Shown: positions 37,401-52,400 of the stretch, piece after piece | How the letters are laid out: each line of letters begins with the position of its first letter | Position numbering within the stretch: position 1 is the first letter of the stretch | Assembly (NCBI GenBank): GCA_013076295.1 | Contig: RQOL01000532.1 | Location: 682,001 to 746,000 of the forward strand | From: Sanderia malayensis | Taxonomy: Eukaryota; Cnidaria; Scyphozoa; Semaeostomeae; Pelagiidae | Length of the DNA stretch: 64,000 bases | Reading direction: 5' to 3' | Translations under genes and position numbers: made by a program | Notes under the pieces: model-generated | The model's database searches: none | What the model was told of the DNA's origin: nothing | The model's input: the letters and a program-made list of their open reading frames with translations, nothing else

Positions 37401-40400
37401 GAGAGCATACTTGTTAACTAGAATGTCTCCAACTATTGATCACAATGTAATTTCCGAACAGAGTTCAAAATGGCAAGGGTCAACCTGATCATCACCGGAC
37501 TTTAACAAATCCTATGCAATGGACCGCATTTCTAACAAACATTGAACAACTTCTTGGATCTAATGTTTAAAAGCATTCACGGAGTACTGCCCCAATAAAT
37601 CTCCATGCCCTTTAGGTAATACTTTACGCATAAATACCATAGAAATTTTGCTACCGAAAACAATCTGTACAAGACATGTAGTACGCTCGATCAAACAAAC
37701 CAAGTCACATGTGAGACAGGAAATATTAACGATGAAAAAGTCAATATGTGTAAAAGCATTACCTGGCCATTTTCGTTTCCGGCTACCAAACCCATCGGTA
37801 TCAAACATTCTGGTTCTGTTGATTGTCCAGCCTGTGCGAAAATAAATTCAACATCAAAGCTATGAAGACCATGGTAAAACCAGATGAACAAAATTATTTA
37901 TAAACTCTTGTAAGTTTGGGTCTAGTACAAAAACATTGAAAAATTGAAGGACAAAATAGATAATAACACATTTCACATTTGTAGCAGATCAAAATAACTT
38001 GCCAGATGAAACCTACGACACAAAACTGTTACACAGTGACACCACGAGACTACCTTAACATTGGAACTTGGAATATCAACGTTAATGTAGCCCATTGAGT
38101 ACTTCCAAGCAAAACTTAAAACTGCAGTTGAAAGCCGCTAAATTGTACAAAGATTAAATACAACTTTCAATAACCTGGACAAAATTTCAGTTCCCTTAGG
38201 ATAGCCTTCAAATCATTGAAATGGATGGATTTGCTTAAAGGGCTTATGCAGCTTTGTTACTAATTACTCTAGACGACTAATTACTTTATAACTTAACTAG
38301 CCGGGGGCAAGTGAAAAAAACTTAATGTGGTTGGCACACTTCGTGCGCTGCATTCGCTAACACTCATGCACCTTTCAACCCCACATACAATGGGTTAGCG
38401 CGCTGCGCTCGCCTGTCTATCTATTATCAAGAAACATTGACTGATAGGATGCACTTCGAGCGCTGCATTCGCTTACACTCATGCCCCTTTAAACCCAACG
38501 TACAATGGGTTAGCTCGCTGTGCTCGCCTTTCTATCTATTATCAAGAAACATTGACTGATGGGACGCACTTTGTGCACTGCATTCGCTTACACTCATGCC
38601 CCTTTCAACCCAACATACAATGGGTTAGCTCGCTGCGCTCGCTTGTGGTTGGCGCACTTCGTGCACTGCATTCGCTTCCGCTCATGCCCCTTCAGACCTC
38701 ACGTACAATGCTCGCATGTCCATCTATTATCAAGAAACATTGACTGACAGGGCACACTTCGCGCACTGCATTCGCTTACGCTCGTGCCTTTGCCTACTCC
38801 TCTTACAACAGCTTGGCTGGAAAGAGCCAATCAACTTACAGCAAAAGGGTCACATGAACAGCGAATACTTTGTTCGAAACTGGAGTTTGCAAAGCACATT
38901 TGGAAGTTTCGCCACCGTAAACTGTAGTTTTTTCGTGATAGCACATTTGTGGAATAATTAAGGAAAGTGCGTCATCACGTGACTCCGTAGAATATATATA
39001 TTAGACTAGCCGGGGGGGCTCACGTTCGCTCACTTCCCGGTGGAGAGCAAGCGAAAAAACTTAATGTGGCGGACTTCGTGCGCTGCATTCATTTACGCTC
39101 ATGCCCCATTCAACCGCAAGTACAATGGGTTAGCTCGCCACGCTCGCCTGTGGTTGGCGCACTTCGTGCGCTGCATTCGCTTACGCTCATGCCCATTTCA
39201 AGCCCAAGTACAACGGGTTAGCTCGCTACGCTCGCCTGTGGTTGGCGCACTTCGTGCGCTGCATTCGCTTACGCTCATGCCCCTTTCAATCCCAAGTACA
39301 ATGGGTTAGCTCGCTACGCTCGCCTGGGGTTGGCGCACTTTGTGCGCTGTATTCGCTTACGGTCATGCCCCTTTCAACCCCAAGTACAATGGGTTAGCTC
39401 GCTACGCTCGCCTGTGGTTGGCGCACTTCGTGCGCTGCATTCGCTTACGCTCATGCCCCTGTCAACCCCACTTACAATGGGTTAGCTCGCTGGGCTCGCC
39501 TGTGGTTCGCGGACTTCATGCGCTGCATTCGCTTACGATAATGCGCCTACCAACCTCACGTACAATGGTTCAGCTCTCTACGCTCGCGCCTGTCTATCTA
39601 TTATCAAGAAACATCGACTGATAGGGTGCATTTCATGCGCTGCAGTCGCTTACGCTCATGCCTCTGCCTACTCCTCTTACAACAGCTTGGCTCGCTCCGC
39701 TCACCCGATAATCCCTTATCTTAATTTGTTGGTTAAAACTTTGGGCTTGTTTATATTAGGCCTAAGCTTCGCAACTCATTCTGATTATGAATAGTTTGAT
39801 TATGAATAGGGTCTTACATGCTGTAGTAGCAGCAAATAGACCCAACTAACTTAATATCAAATAAATCAATACCTCATCAACAAAAACGTGTGTAAAGTGT
39901 CCACTTTCCAGTCCAGCAGAGTACAATATACCTGCCATTGAACATGTACAAACAACGACACGATAACGACACGATAACATCAGGTCATCTGTGTCACTTG
40001 TGCAGAAGGGCAACAAAGATTCGTGGCAATCCTGGGACCTTTGCATTGCATTCAGTCGTATCAACTGACCTTTGGAGAACTTCGAACTTTCTACAAGTCG
40101 CTGGGCCTGTATGCAAAACAAAGAAACTAGTTACTTGTACACACTGTCTGTCATTCAATGCAGTTGGTGGCCATTCAGCTTAAATAATACACTTGTCGAG
40201 GATAAGCACGTCTGTATAAATACGGGTATATTGGAGACAAGAACGGGGAATTTATCAAGGTGAAGTGGAAACAAAAAGAGCAGAGCAACGGAGACATCAA
40301 TATAGAAAAGATCAACATAAACGTTATATACAGGGTAGTGTGAGGTCCTGAGTACTTTATTGTTATTAATTCTAATATAAAGATTAGGACACTGTGTGCC

Positions 40401-43400
40401 ACGATCATAGCGACGTTACTTCGCCACGTGAGTGGAGCAGTCTTGTGACCGAATGCAATGTGCACGTGGATGTGTTGGCAAAGTGAAGATCAGAGAGATC
40501 GTTTTTTGGAAGATTTGATTATGAACTTCTTTTGAATGATCCTATTATACCTTATTAAAACTTGTGATTAATTAGTGTCCTAGAAGTCGACGTCCTTTTA
40601 TTGATACCTTTCCTGACCTTCTTGTCTTAAATTGTAAAGATCATTAAATGGGCCTAACGGTAGGCCACAAAAATTAACCCCCTAAACAAAACATTTTTAG
40701 GAACGGTATCTTATGGGCAACTTGTTGCGCATAAGATACCGTAATGCTAACAAATAATTTTCAACTAAAAAAGACATCTTGCGTAAAAATATTTTGCATT
40801 TATGTTTCGTCATTTCGTAGCAATTGTAATTTTAAAATTTCTAGTCGTGAAACCTGCTGTTATATGACATTTAATGTATGAGAATTGACCACGTATGTAT
40901 TGAGCTTAGCAATACATACGTCTTGTCATTTTCAAATTGTTCCGAGGATTTAAATTTTATCAAAAATCTGCTAATTGAGAAAAGTCCGGAAAGAAAAATA
41001 ATCGTTTCTAAATTTCCTAACAAAAACTTTTCCACTGGCCTGAGAATAACATACACAATGCTACGCCATTGCGTTAAGCTATTGAACCAACGCGGGGTTT
41101 TTGTCGTCAAAGAAAAATTATGAAAATAATACTTGGTCCCAGAAAGACTGCAAAAATTAATTGACCAGGGAGGACGACACTTTGAACACCTTGTTTAATT
41201 ATTGTTTTCTTAGTTATTCATTGTCAAAATAGGGCATTCTATACTTTTCAGCAAAAAAACTACACATCATTTTAGGCTGAGTAAGCTCTTTAAAAATGAC
41301 TCAACATAATTACAAAATATTTGTAAACAAGATGTCTTTTGAGATGAATATTGTACGGTAAAATTTTCCGAAAGTTTATCGTTACGATGCATTTTCTACA
41401 AACTTTTATGTTAAGAGGGTTATTTTGTCTACATCGTATATCCAAAATGCCCGGGGCAATCGATACCCTGTCATTTTAAGATTAAACCAAGCTTCCCTTT
41501 CTCAGAGAGATCCAACATGATAACATGCGTATACTTACAATAAGATCGGAAGCACTGTTCGATGGGGCACACGCTAATATTCGACTGGTTGGAATAAGCG
41601 AGAAGACTTGTAAGATAGCTTCAACAACAGTGATAGTCTTGCCGGTACCAGGTGGGCCAAACAACACGTAAGGCGCAGGACGTCCTTCAGCAGTCAGGAT
41701 TTTTCGTACAGCACATTTTTGTCTTTCGTTTAAACTCTTATTCACAAAGGAAATATCTACGGAAAAAAGTTTCGAGAAGACCTAACTAATCAATAATTAC
41801 ATGAAAGATTATTAAAAGGAAAGGTTAACTTTGCATAAAAAAGCTCCCCTGGCAAAGCGACATTTTCGCTATATTTACATAAATGTGACTTAATCTGATG
41901 GATAACACAAATACACTCGTTTGAAACAGCTTCCGCAAGCATACTTTCGTAGTTTCCAACTTTATAAAATTGCGGTGTCATTGTACAATGATAGTGGTTA
42001 AACTAGCCCCGGTAAGTTCTTGAATACCCCTTTTCCTAAAATAAGCTCTCATCCCGGCATTAACAATTATTAATATGATCTACCTTAAATAAGCTGCCAC
42101 TGCTTATTTAAGGTATTTACATATTCACATATCGGTATTCGCTAATTGAGCCCCTATCGACTCATAATCGACTTCACAAAAGTGCTATATATATAAAACT
42201 GCCATAACCCCTGTTAGAATTGCATCGAGGCAAAGAATAAAATCTATTTGTTCAAGAAGCTTGGCCAAGATTCGTGACCCTTGACATTGACAATAGGCAA
42301 AGGTGGGGAAAACTTGAGATTGGTATAAATCAGACAAAACATGTCTGGTAGGTTTGCCATGAATTTTTTTTCGAAAATGTATATATATGGCGTGTTTCAA
42401 AAACATTTCAGAAGCTCTCTCCCCTCAAATAAGAACCCTGAAAAAATAAAAAAAGCTCCAGGGGGTTAATTCGAAGATTTACGGTGTGAAAAACTTAATT
42501 GTTTGAAAGGGAATGTCTCCAATATACCATGCAATTAATGAATAACCATACCTTGCCTCTTTCTGGAAACGAGCAATTTGAGTAACGGGGGTTTTTCCAT
42601 TAACTTGGTAGCAAATAGGACTAAAAGAAAGACAGGTACATTTATATGGTATTCAATGAATACTTCCGATAGACCTTCGTAAAGCGAATGTCATTGATAC
42701 CAGTGTTGTAGTCAATGACCAGAAATGCGACTTGCTGAAATAAACCTGATTACAACAGCTTTGACCCTAACTTGTTGGGGAGATGAACCGTAGTAAGTCT
42801 GGGGAATTTGGCATGACGTCGTTTTTACATCATTGGAGCATGCGTAGTAGGGCTTTACAAATCGCGGAAATTTCAAACTTGCGAAGTACAGACAGAAGTG
42901 AAAGTTTAATGGCGGCGAGCAACAGGGGAGCTGCGGTGCAAGATTAAAGTGTTAAAGTACACAAACGGAAAAAGGGATTGTATGAGAACTGCGTATGTAT
43001 TCATTTCACTACCAAAGTGTTGACTTGTTATTAATGAACTATACCTCGAATTATCAACAATAGATTCAAGGGAAGGATAGACAGGGCATATACTAAAAAC
43101 ACCTCACATCCTGCCTAACGTTTGTTTTTATTCTTGATACGTGTTAAGGAGGTCTTGGACTATCAGAAACTGCCAGGTGACTTTTTGGGAAACGCCCAGT
43201 TTTCACGTGGTTGATGGCGTCATAATTGGTACAAAATTGATCTTGAATCAGCTATAACTTCTCTCATGCTTCCTCAATTCAAAAAATATTAACGGTTTCG
43301 TGCTTCTTGCATAAAGACCGATAATTGATATATAATTTAATTAATTTGCGCATGTCAGCATTTTTGGTGATGAGGTCATCGAAAAAAATTTTTCCACACA

Positions 43401-46400
43401 AGTAATCCCAAACTGGTTAAAGTTATGTAAAACATAAAACGGAACAAGAATTTATTGATTTTAAGGAAAATAACACTGTTTTTTTGTGAAAAAATAGTTT
43501 AAGGCAAAAAATCGCTATCTGAGGAATCACTTTTTCTTCCTCTGAAGTCGTGAAATCTTCTTCCCACTCAGAATTTTATTCAACTGGCCCCAAAACTATG
43601 CTCACTTCTGAGTCAGCAGAATAATTTTGGAATGATGTGGCATCAGGTTGTCGAGGCGTCTTCTCTGGTCGCTTTGTTGGTGGGGGAACTTCCACTTCAC
43701 TTTCTGACTCTCTGTCAGCGTCATTTTCGTCATTTGTGACTTTCTTTTTCTGCCGACGTGATCAGATGAGGGACGGAGGCAACTGGTTCCCATTAAACCA
43801 GATATGAGTGAATCTGCTTAGCTGCTCATTAAAGGTCCAGCCACACATTTGTGGATCAATACGCCTCACATTTGCATTTAGACTGCGCAACCACACATAA
43901 CTCTGCAAGTTTGCGCGTTTGATGTCTTCGCTCAGCGATTTCGGATTTGCTGGAATCGCAGCGGAGGATTTCGCTTTGAAGCGTTATACAATCGAATTCT
44001 TGTTTGTACATAGGATTCATTTGCCATGCCAGAGTACATTATGGTCTGCATGAACGTTTCGACATCATTAAATGTAGCATCATTTACATTTTCTTCGGAC
44101 CCCAAGCTTTGAATCCGTTGACATGAAGTTTTATCTTTCAATAACTTTTTATGACGCTTATTTTCCAATGTTAAACATGTAGGATGTTGTATCCGAACCT
44201 GTTATTGCATGCGTTTGTGGAAGAATGTTGCAAATATCAACTTCTAGATACTTAGCTACTTTTCCAATATCGACAAACTTCTGCCTATCTATACACATGA
44301 ACCAAGACTTTTCTTGGTCGCATGTATTTATGGAATGTGTTAGAAGCACAAAACATCTGTATCTTTCGACACAGCAACTATTGGAGTATCCCTCGAGGCT
44401 GCGTGCAAAATCATTTTGCATCTGCCTCTTCATGGTTACTTGTTTCCATTTCTTCTACGCTTGGTAATTTTTGGTAATCCTGAACGCTTGATTTCTGCAC
44501 GTTATTATCATTGGCATCTGTAAAAGTTGCCGGCCATGATCACTCTTGAAGAACGCGTGGCTAGCTTAATCAGATCTTCTCTATTTTCATCACTATCAAA
44601 AAATGCTTGCCAATCATTTCCTTGAGTTATCTTTTGATTGAAGCTTTCCAAGTGCACCTTCCTCAACTTTTCACCTCTCCTCTAGCTTGTACTGGCTTTT
44701 AAACTTCCATCGAGGTACTGGTCGTTAAAGATTTCAAGTTGCAATGCATTCGCTGCAGGTTGTGGATTTGCATATTGCAGTATTTGCGTGAACCATTCTA
44801 GATACGTATCCCGGGGCTTCACTGAAACATTGCCATCCCGTCAATTATCCATCTTGTGCAAAAGAGAGGCCTCTCAGCAACTGCACCAGCTTCTTTTATC
44901 AAATAATTTCGGAGACAGGCTTTGGCTTAGAAGTTGATATTTGCAACATTCTTCCACAAATGCATGCAATAACAGGTTCGGATACAACATCCTACATGTT
45001 TAACATTGGAAAATAAGCGTCATAAAAAGTTATTGAAAGATAAAACTTCATGTCAACGGATTCAAAGCTTGGGGTCCGAAGAAAATGTAAATGATGCTAC
45101 ATTTAATGATGTCGAAACGTTCATGCAGACCATAATGTACTCTGGCATGGCAAAGGAATCCTATGTACCAACAAGAATTCGATTGTAGAACGCTTGAAAG
45201 TGAAATCCTCCGCTGCGATTCCAGCAAATCCGAGATCGCTGAGCGAAGACATCAAACGCGCAAACTTGCAGAGTTATGTGTGGTTGCGCAGTCTAAATGC
45301 AAATGTGAGGCGTATTGATCTACAAATGTGTGGCTGGACCTTTAATGAGCAGCTAAGCAGATTCACTCATATCTGGTTTAAAGGGAACCAGTTGCCTCCG
45401 TCCCTCATCTGATCACGTCGGCAGAAAAAGAAAGTCACAAATGACGGAAATGACGCTGACAAAGAGTCAGAAAGTGAAGTGGAAGTTCCCCCACCAACAA
45501 AGCGACCAGAAAAGACGCCTCGACGACCTGATACCACATCATTCCAAAATTATTCTGCTGACTCAGAAGTGAGCATAGTTTTGGGGCCAGTTGAATAAAA
45601 TTCTGAGTGGGAAGAAGATTTCACGACTTCAGAGGAAGAAAAAGTAATTCCTCAGATAGCGATTTTGTGCCTCAAACTATTTTTCACAAAAAACAGTGTT
45701 ATTTTCCTTAAAATCAATAAATCCTTGTTCCGTTTTATGTTTTATATAACTTTAACCAGTTTGGGATTACTTATGTGGAAAAATTTTTCGATGACGTCAT
45801 CACCAAAAATGCTGACATGCGAAAATTAATTATACTATATATCAAATTATCAGTCTTTATGCAAGGAGCACGAAACCGTTAATATTTCTTAAATTGAGGG
45901 AGTATGAGAGAAGTTATAGCTGATTCAAGATCAATTTTGTACCAATTATGACGTCATCAACCACGTGAAAACTGGGCGTTTCCCAAAAAGTCACCTGGCA
46001 GTTTCTGATATTCCAAGGCCTCCTTAACACGTATCAAGAATAAAAACAAACGTTAGGCAGGATGTGAGGTGTTTTTAGTATATGCCCTGTCTAAGGAATG
46101 AGGCCATCAAGTTGCATTTATGTGTGCAGGTGAATGATAATATGCATCAAGTGACAAAGTGCAAATAAAATTACGATTTGTAAGAGCTCTCATCCACTGT
46201 AAAGAATATGCTCCTCAGAAATAAATTTGACCAGGTCTAGATAGGTCTAGATCCCCATCTAACTGACCAATTCGAAAGCTATCCAACCGGTCCAATGGAA
46301 CACTAAACCCTAAAGAAATCCGAAATCCTTTCAATGCAACAAAAACACAACCTTGGCCTAAGAACTCAAAACGCGGAGTGAAATTTCTTCTCAGCGCACG

Positions 46401-49400
46401 TGTGCTGCTTATCATATGACACATTTGCCCTACATTCTACGCATGCTCCAATGATGTAAGTTTTGATTGGCTCAGACTTACTCGATTTTTCATTGTTTAG
46501 AACAATACCGGCCAAGACTCATCTCCCCAACAATAACAGAGATTACTCACTGAGTAGAGGTATTTATCTTCATGATAGAGTTGGTCAACAGAAGTAGGCC
46601 TATAGTGTACTCTGATACCGTGGCAGCGCAATTTAAAAAGAATTTACCATCTTCTCCAAGATTAGCAGCATGCTCAACTGCTTGATGGCGCCTTCTCGTG
46701 ACTGTTCTAAAAAAGAATCAAAATACATGCCCTGAGAAAAGCAGCTAATTAAAAGAAAATTCATAGCAAATAACAATAATAAACTGCAATCAAAAAAGTA
46801 TAATATTATTAACAATAATTATTCTATCATCTTCTTTCTGGGGGTGATATTGACAAGCAATATATAGCTTTGCTATAATGTATTATGTTTTTGATGATGA
46901 CGTAAGAAATATTCGAGAAACATAAGATGGAAAAATATTCGGTCCTGTAACAACAACGTGGATACGTAACGTAGTTAAGTAAAGTAGAGCTATGAAGAAA
47001 GTCTCACCACTTGTTTTGAAATAAAGATTTTAAATATTTATAACCAAGATCGGAGAGATACCTGTTAAAAAAGAATTGAACATTACAGTCCTCGTTACGA
47101 TACATCTTATGAAATGCTTCGTTGAATTTTAAAAGAACATCTTCAGCTCTAACCTGGATAAAAACAAATTAAAGAAGAGTGTCACTTTTAACAGTGTGGA
47201 TATGTGAATTTTGATCAGAAAGTAAATGAGCCAAGAAATTTTCAGCAACGAAGTTACAAAAACAAGAAATAGAAATTAATTTGTTTTTATTACTTCGTGG
47301 ATGCATCCTTCGTACTTTGGTGAATCAACAGTCGAGCCTGTAAATATAAATCAAATAAGCTAATTAAAATCATCTATTCTCAAATGTTTACATGACTATT
47401 AAACGATCAATATCAGTAATTGGTAAATCTAGTTCAATTTAATAGAAGTTTGGATGCATATGACAATTAAGATCTCAACAGTTAAAAAATCTAAAGTGCA
47501 CCTTGTAGTTCCAAGATAACCCTATCACCTACAAGAAGCGAGGGTCTCCCTTCAGCGAGTCCTGGTACAGATAACAAAAAATACTCTGCTAATGGTCTAA
47601 CAGTTACCTATACAAAGATAAAAAATTACAATTATAATTGATACCTTAATACAATGTGGGTACGTAATAGGGCACTGAAAACATATTTAATTAAGTAAGA
47701 TCTCGATGTAAGAAACTTTAATCATACTGACAAGTATGTTGGTTGTACTACATAAATGTTCCAGTGAGTATCTCAAATATAAGTAACTCTAAAAAAATCA
47801 GTGTCGGATGATATCTGACCAGATATCATTGGCAAAAAGCTCTAATGCAGTGGAGAATGATCAGTATATAATATTATATATGCTTGGTTCTCCGTACAGC
47901 GCAATATTTAACGCTTTCCTCTATGTCATATGTCATTCATATGTCACTTGAAAAATCAATTTGAAGTGCTGGGTGGACACGGTGTTAACCGTACTCCTAA
48001 GTTATTTTATTTATCTATTTATTCATTTATCCATTTATTTATTTATTATTTATTTTAATACTCCATAATGGTTGTAAAGCCATTTATTATTTATTTATTA
48101 TTTATTGAAGATTGAATTTGCGAAAAAATGCTAAACTTGATAAAAATTTGAAAAGTGTTTACCATTTGCATGTCAAATTGTCTCATCTCTTCTTCTTGGG
48201 TAATTTCCTCAGCATACAGCAGTGTGGCCAGCTTTCGCCGGTAGATATTCATTGAAAGAGGCTACGAAATCATTGTATCAAAAATAATTCATGAAACTCC
48301 AAGTTTGAAATCGAAATATCAAATAGATCATAAATTTTGGTTACCATCATTATTTCTGGAATGAGGTTCTGCAAACAGCCGTCGTTAAGAATACAATCTT
48401 TAACGGTTTTCGGTATGTCATACTGCATAAGATGCTTTGGTAAAAACATTTTCTTCTTCCTACAACAAAAATAGAAATATCGTAGAAAAGAATGTCGAGT
48501 GTAAAGTCAAGTACACTTTGTGTCAAATTCATTTCTTCTTTAGCAACATTGAGCCCCAAATAACCAAGCAATAAATTTGATTGCACTTGGCGAAGGTCCT
48601 CCAAATTTAGCTTGCAAGAGCTCTTTAATCTCCTAAGTGGTTTATCTCCTGACCAAGGCATTTGTTAACATTTTGTATATGACATTTCCAGCTAACTTTA
48701 TTATCCTTCACCCCAAGGCATTTCGACTGGATAACATAGTTTATGGGTATTTTGTTAAGAAACACTCCTTGTAATGGGCCAAAGGGTGTTTTCGATTCAC
48801 AATTATAACTCCTGACTTGTCAGGAAGTACTGCAAGAAAACCTTTACGGCACCAAGTATGGGTATCATCAAGCAGTATTTGAAGATATGAAGTCACATTG
48901 GCAAGACTGTCACCGATACAGAAAAGCTCAGTGTCATCTGCAACATTTAAATGTATCCTGTTGAATGACATTCTGAAAGGCCCATTACCTTCATTCCAAA
49001 CAATCCAGACCCTAAAACTGACCCTTGGGAACCCGAAATTCAACATTGTGAAGATTTGATTTTGCATTGTCAATCTAAAGTAAAATAGTTGGATGTTGTA
49101 TTTTGAGCCTTAAAGTTTGGTGATATACTGAGACAAAAGCAATAAAAATCTATGAAAAGAATTCCCACTACTTTGCCCTTGTCGAGAGCCACTTTTCATA
49201 TTCCAGTCAGGTGTAACATTAGGAGCTCAGGTGAGCACCCCTTTATGAAAGCTCGTAGCTGTTTTGCATTGATACTGTGCAGTAAGTGATTATCAATAAC
49301 ATCACTGACGAATGCTTCAAGCAACTATCCTGGCAGGTTCAGTAACGATATTGGGCGTTGTAGCGATAGCTTCCTCTTTCAAGATAAGATCCTTTCTTGG

Positions 49401-52400
49401 GGAATGGCTTTACACAAGCAATTTTCCAGTTCATTGGGAGATTTTTCTCAGCTTTTCTTCATTACTATGGCTGTTTATTACCACTATTACTACTTCATTA
49501 CAATTAAAAAATGCAGAGTTGAAGGAAAGAGGACACCCAGACAAAAACATACTAAAACTTGACAACAAAACAATGAACAAAACTAAATTTAAAAAAATTA
49601 GGCTAAAGGAATTAGAAACAACAAGAAGCTCAAAAATGTATAAATTTCTTACCTCATGGGGCGTTGTCCTGGAAGTATTCTACCATTTACATCAAACCTA
49701 GTTGCATCGTTATTAGTTGACTTTCGATACGAAAAAGCCAAATTTGAAGCCATGGCTCGCTCTGTGGGATCATACACATTGGCTCGAACTCTGCAACCTA
49801 ATTTAAAACTGCCCAAATCAACGATCACTATATTTTCATACTTGCCAAGAAACCTAACATTGAAATAAAATAATAATTAAGTTTTGCATCCTTTTGAATT
49901 AACATTGACACGAAATAAACTTACAATAACGCATATCAGTTGGAAACATCATTTATGCTCAAATCGAATTCCTTGGTGTATCAAGCATTCTTCTGTCAAT
50001 ATATCTTAGTTACGTGTGTAACTATGATAGTTGATGCAATAAAATAATTTTAAATAAAGAATTGCGTGATTGATTTGTACAACGTTTCATGATGATTGAC
50101 CGTTTCGTTTCGTGATTGACCAGTTATCCAGGTGATACAAATCAACAACGTCGCTAGTTATTTAAAATTATTTTATTGCATTTATTTATTGTATTCCACC
50201 GTGTACTGTTATTCAAGCCTGAATAACACTTCCTTCACAAATATGTTTGAACTCCGACCGAAGAGAGCTCAAAATCTATTTTTACTTCGCAAAACTGATG
50301 CTGCATCAAGCACACATGTCAGATAAGGTTCTCCCAACAATAACAGGTTGATTTATATTGTTTCATATAGAGTATTCTAGGGTCTACATTTTGTGCAACT
50401 GGAATTACAGAGAAGATTGAAAAGGTGAGCCTGGTGAAGTTGATTTAGTGTGCCACTTACTCTGCCTGAAATTGAAGATGTATACTGTGGGTCTGTCCAG
50501 GGATAATTACGTTTCCGTGTCTCTTGAGAGTTTGACACTGTATTCTACAGTCATTATTGACGTTTGAGTTTTGAGATTGATTGGACAAAGCACAACCAAA
50601 GCATAACTGCTTACAATTGTTAAACAATTTGTATTGTACTATCATCTGTTTTATCAAGCTATCATTCCTGGAAAAAATGATATAACGGTTAGAAAGATTT
50701 TATTAAGACACATGTAAGCAACTATTAACACTATTTAAACTAATAAACTTCCAACTAATAAGTTATTTAAGCTAGTAAAGCCAGAGGCTCATGTCAGCCA
50801 TCACCCGAGCCTGTGCTAAAAATTAAATATTGCTTGCTTTCTATTACATATTTAGATTGTAATCCCAATAAAACGAACTCTTGTGGTAACTGACAACCTT
50901 GTGTAATTCCAAAAATTTTCCAGACACTTTTGAAATTCCTCAGTGTCTGGACATTTTTTACTTTGGTTACAAATGCGTTATGTTTTTATTAATATCACAG
51001 TTGATTCTCAGGAAAATATTCTTCGAAATTTTCTCAAAACTTTCAATGAAGCCTGTTTGGTATATTCAACCATGTGTCAAAAAATTCAGTTTGATCAACA
51101 TGAAAAAAGAGCTGTAAGAGTTTTGTGGCATGATTGTAGCAGAGCAATCAAAATAAAAGAATGGACATCAAAAAGGGGCTATAAATAGTGTTTCATTATT
51201 ACAGGGAAAAATACAACAAGACATAAAATTTGAAATCTAATCAGACTCTCATTCTATAAAACATAAAACAACCTCGTGTTCAACTAAGAACTCCCATGAC
51301 ACAAGGGGCCAATTGCAGATGTTGGAGAAAATTTTGTTAAAAGCTGTCAGTAAACGTTGTAAGGACAGTAGCAAAATGCAAATATGTCAGCCATATTAGA
51401 GAAGAAAAAACACATTAACCTAGATGATAAACGGCGGCAACATATAACAAAGTACTGATCAATATTTCTCTTTTGCAAGAAGCTCTTGAAATCCTTTGAT
51501 ATGTTATCCTTGTTTCTTAACCAATCAATGACTATTTCATGCAAATCATTTTCCCAACTGCAATGAAATATTTTGTCTCTCCCTTGCTTTGTAAGTATCT
51601 CAGTCTCAAGAATGAGCTCATTGGCCCATTCCAACTGCTTTACTACCAACTGACTTTGTAGCCATTGTTGATTTTGACATTGACTGTCTTGCAGAAAGTT
51701 TGCAGTGTAAAAAGTTCCGTTTTTAACAAGAAATGTAAATAAGCGAAAAGTGTGGAGCTTGTGGAACATTTTATAACTTGTTACTCATTTTGAGAAAGCT
51801 TCTGAAAAGATTATTAGTATTAAATTAAGGAGTCCATATTCTTAGCCTAAATTTTTGCTTTCATTGAAATGTCAATAGATTCCTAATACCTTACACATTC
51901 CAAGCAGCATGAACAAGTATGGGGATAGGGCTTTCTCCAAAGCTGGTCCAACCTTATGGAATAAGCTACCTATTTATGTCAGACACATTCACGATGTTGA
52001 CAAATTTAAAAAAACTTTAAAGTCTTTCCTTTTAACAACTAACCTAGATAATTTTTATTCATAATTGTTTACTTTAATGTTCACTGTTGAGCACACAACC
52101 ATTAATTTCATATTTTGGTTGAGGAAACAGTGGGTAAGCAACCATTATTATTATTATTATTATTATTCCTAAACTGTGAAAATACTTTTGTGACGGGAGT
52201 GTATATATGTGATTTGTTCCTTCATAATTTCATTTTTCTTTCATTCATCTTTCATTCTTTCATGTAACAAAATAAATTCAAGACTGCATACGCTTACCTC
52301 ACAGTTACTGCTTGCATTGACATACAACCAATTTCTGTATCGCCATAGTTGATATCCCTTGTCACAGATACCCCATTCTTTGGTTTCAATAGGAATTCAA

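Larger units (their letters stand above)
43078..46092. mobile_element. GACAGGG-ended foldback element 2 with ~1.16-kb arms
   Basis: The left arm (43078-~44248) and right arm (~44931-46092) are inverted copies around a ~680-bp centre. Ends are (T)AGACAGGGCATATACTA and TAGTATATGCCCTGTCT, with AAGGA on both outer sides (43073-43077, 46093-46097) as a 5-bp target duplication. Each arm carries the same protein piece, with the run [20 protein letters not shown], in opposite orientation. Arm divergence is low (a few percent). It lies in MOV10L1 intron 10. Termini and duplication length match the element at 24037-35673. Confidence 0.88.

Noticed and set aside
38552..39621. Four plus-strand frames of 60-93 codons
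   Set aside because: They translate the minisatellite units, so the similar peptides are a by-product of the repeat.
42660..42730. Extra MOV10L1 exon between exons 10 and 11
   Set aside because: It has an acceptor-like TTTCAG, but no frame gives family-like residues and exon 10 already joins exon 11 in phase.
48480..48661. Exon 5 extended upstream through the open frame
   Set aside because: The upstream frame reads as LINE RT, and a good acceptor (TTGTTGTAG) lies at 48460.
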